Positions 6,269 through 7,060 of a stretch of 7,060 nucleotides of DNA are shown here, piece after piece. A program made the position numbers and the translations under genes. Positions within the stretch are counted from its first letter, which is position 1, and each line of letters begins with the position of its first letter. The notes under the pieces are model-generated. The model was given only the letters and a program-made list of their open reading frames with translations, had not been told where the DNA came from and did not search any database. The DNA is from Deltaproteobacteria bacterium (GTDB lineage: Bacteria; Desulfobacterota; Desulfobacteria; Desulfobacterales; Desulfatibacillaceae), in the NCBI GenBank assembly GCA_021815525.1, contig JAKAGN010000141.1, positions 1 through 7,060 of the forward strand. Direction: 5' to 3'.

Positions 6269-6407
6269 AAAAGCGCCTCCGGCGGCCGGGGGAGCAAACC
6301 TCCCCCGGACCCCCGATATGCGCTCCGCCTTGCTGCGCAAGGCTCCGCAGGCAAATAGAGGGCTTCGCATCCTGCCGCCCGGCAATTGTCACGCGGAAGA
6401 GGGGCGG
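6269..6407 (+). repeat. GC-rich dispersed repeat, copy 2
   Basis: It begins 7 nt after the methyltransferase stop codon. The first 23 nt equal 2694-2716 of copy 1. A perfect 9-bp stem CCGGGGGAG/CTCCCCCGG (6286-6294 with 6300-6308) is followed by GCCTTGC-TGC-GCAAGGC (6327-6343), then AGAGGGCTTCGCAT, and CGGCAATTGTCACGCGGA (6380-6397), which recurs at 1-18. GCGGAAGAGGGGCGG (6393-6407) equals copy 1. The 9-bp stem could end the ebo transcript, but it has no T-run after it. Confidence 0.85.
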
Positions 6408-6638
6408 AAGGGAAGTTTGTCGCAAGCCCGGGAGCCGACGCTTACAGGGGCGCGGAGCGCGCGTCGCGTGGCGGTGATTTCTTTTCGGAAAGGGAGGAAG
6501 AGGGTTCCCTCCCCCTCCCCCCTTAAAAAAGTTTAAATATGTTATGATTGGTGTGTTTCAAAATTAAACACTCCACTTTCGGGCTTGCGGGGACTTCACC
6601 GGAAGCCCTGTCACCGCTCGGCCAGGCCTCTACCGGCC
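6408..6638. other. Intergenic spacer between two inverted repeat copies; no gene seen
   Basis: No convincing coding frame lies here. Positions 6491-6524 are purine-rich then C-rich, with CCCCCTCCCCCCTT (6511-6524) identical to 2670-2683 near the eboB hairpin. A GGGAGG/CCTCCC pairing is possible in this stretch. An AT-rich patch at 6522-6570 contains TATGAT (6543-6548), a fair -10 box for a promoter towards scpA, but no -35 lies at the right distance. An opposite-strand reading is equally weak. Confidence 0.5.
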
Positions 6639-6733
6639 AAATGCGAAGCCCTCCAAAATCCGCGGAGCGTGCGAAGCACGCGGAGCCATTATCGGGGGTC
6701 CGGGGGGACGTAGTCTCCCCGGCCGCCGGAGGC
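6639..6733 (-). repeat. GC-rich dispersed repeat, copy 3 (inverted), abutting scpA
   Basis: Read on the minus strand from 6733, the first 43 nt are identical to 2700-2742 of copy 1. Then come a GCGTGC-loop-GCACGC hairpin (6667-6681) and the conserved GGAGGGCTTCGCATTT (6639-6654). The remainder of the tail differs from copies 1 and 2. It lies 9 nt from the scpA start codon, and with copy 2 forms an inverted pair about 230 nt apart. Confidence 0.85.
6728..6732 (+). promoter_or_regulatory. scpA Shine-Dalgarno located inside repeat copy 3
   Basis: GGAGG at 6728-6732 lies 10 nt before the scpA ATG and is the only good ribosome-binding site there. It is part of the 43-nt block shared exactly with copy 1 (as CCTCC on the repeat's own strand). 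The repeat therefore supplies the translation signal for this housekeeping gene, unless translation is coupled from elsewhere. Confidence 0.65.
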
Positions 6734-6742
6734 ATATCTTTT

Positions 6743-7060
6743 ATGGAAGAATTCAACGACGATAGTGGTGGATTCGATTCACCGGACTCGGACGAGCGCT
6801 GGCGGGTGAACCTGCCGGAGTTCGAGGGCCCGCTGGATCTTCTGTACCACCTCATACGGAAGAACGAGGTGGACGTGGCGGACATCCCCATCGCCGCCAT
6901 AACGGACCAGTATCTGGCGGCGCTTTCGATGATGAAGGCCTTGAACATCGACGTGGCGGGCGAGTTCCTGGTGATGGCCGCCACCTTGATGCAGATAAAG
7001 AGCCGGATGCTGCTGCCCCGGCACGCGCAGATCGAGGGCGAGGAGGAGGACCCAAGATCG
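6743..7060 (+). CDS. scpA: Segregation and condensation protein A (ScpA), N-terminal part, cut by window end
   Basis: The 106 visible residues contain the ScpA kleisin N-terminal signature: VNLPEFEGPLDLLYHLIRKN (residues 22-41), DVADIPIAAITDQYL (44-58) and the helix DVAGEFLVMAATLMQIKSRMLLP (70-92). ScpA bridges the SMC dimer and works with ScpB in chromosome compaction and segregation in the cytoplasm. Full-length members are about 240-280 aa, so well over half lies beyond the right edge. The first 20 residues (acidic, rich in D and S) are a non-conserved extension. The ATG at 6743 is preceded by GGAGG with a 10-nt spacer. It is unrelated in function to the ebo genes and is separated from them by 481 nt of repeats. 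Confidence 0.95.
   Translation, partial: MEEFNDDSGGFDSPDSDERWRVNLPEFEGPLDLLYHLIRKNEVDVADIPIAAITDQYLAALSMMKALNIDVAGEFLVMAATLMQIKSRMLLPRHAQIEGEEEDPRS

Noticed and set aside
6286..6308. Classical rho-independent terminator after the methyltransferase
   Set aside because: A perfect 9-bp GC stem exists, but it is followed by ACCCCCG and not a T-run, and it belongs to the repeat family.
6520..6570. Promoter for scpA or for a minus-strand gene
   Set aside because: TATGAT lacks a properly spaced -35, and the opposite-strand TTGAAA has only a poor -10.
6523..6984. 153-aa minus-strand open frame
   Set aside because: It is antisense to scpA and crosses repeat copy 3; no recognisable protein features.

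Overview
The window reads as a high-GC bacterial chromosome segment, most likely from Desulfobacterota (the former Deltaproteobacteria). This guess rests on GC-rich codon use, the style of the GC-rich and palindromic intergenic repeats, and a housekeeping scpA gene at the right edge. No rRNA or marker gene fixes the taxon. All recognised genes lie on the + strand.

Positions 153-6261 hold a compact, atypical ebo cluster (also called EDB). The order is eboE (TIM-barrel 'metabolite traffic' protein), an unrecognised 81-aa helical protein, eboB (TatD-like metal hydrolase), eboC (UbiA-like membrane protein), eboF (alkaline-phosphatase-superfamily phosphodiesterase) and an SAM-dependent O-methyltransferase. 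In other bacteria ebo genes are linked to handling of small molecules across the cytoplasmic membrane; the best-known case is scytonemin precursor export in cyanobacteria. The usual eboD (3-dehydroquinate-synthase-like) and full-length eboA are not in the window. The methyltransferase lies 32 nt behind eboF and probably belongs to the same transcript.

The cluster is cut into blocks by non-coding structure. A 26-bp perfect palindrome precedes eboE and looks like an operator. A 126-bp palindromic element sits between the 81-aa gene and eboB. A 22-bp perfect hairpin and a GC-rich repeat separate eboB from eboC. The same GC-rich repeat family recurs after the methyltransferase (same orientation), immediately before scpA (opposite orientation), and as a short tail at the window's left edge. 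The ebo block is therefore bracketed by repeat copies.

The right edge holds the first 106 codons of scpA (chromosome segregation and condensation), whose Shine-Dalgarno sequence lies in the end of a repeat copy. No tRNA, rRNA, CRISPR array, transposase or integrase was seen.
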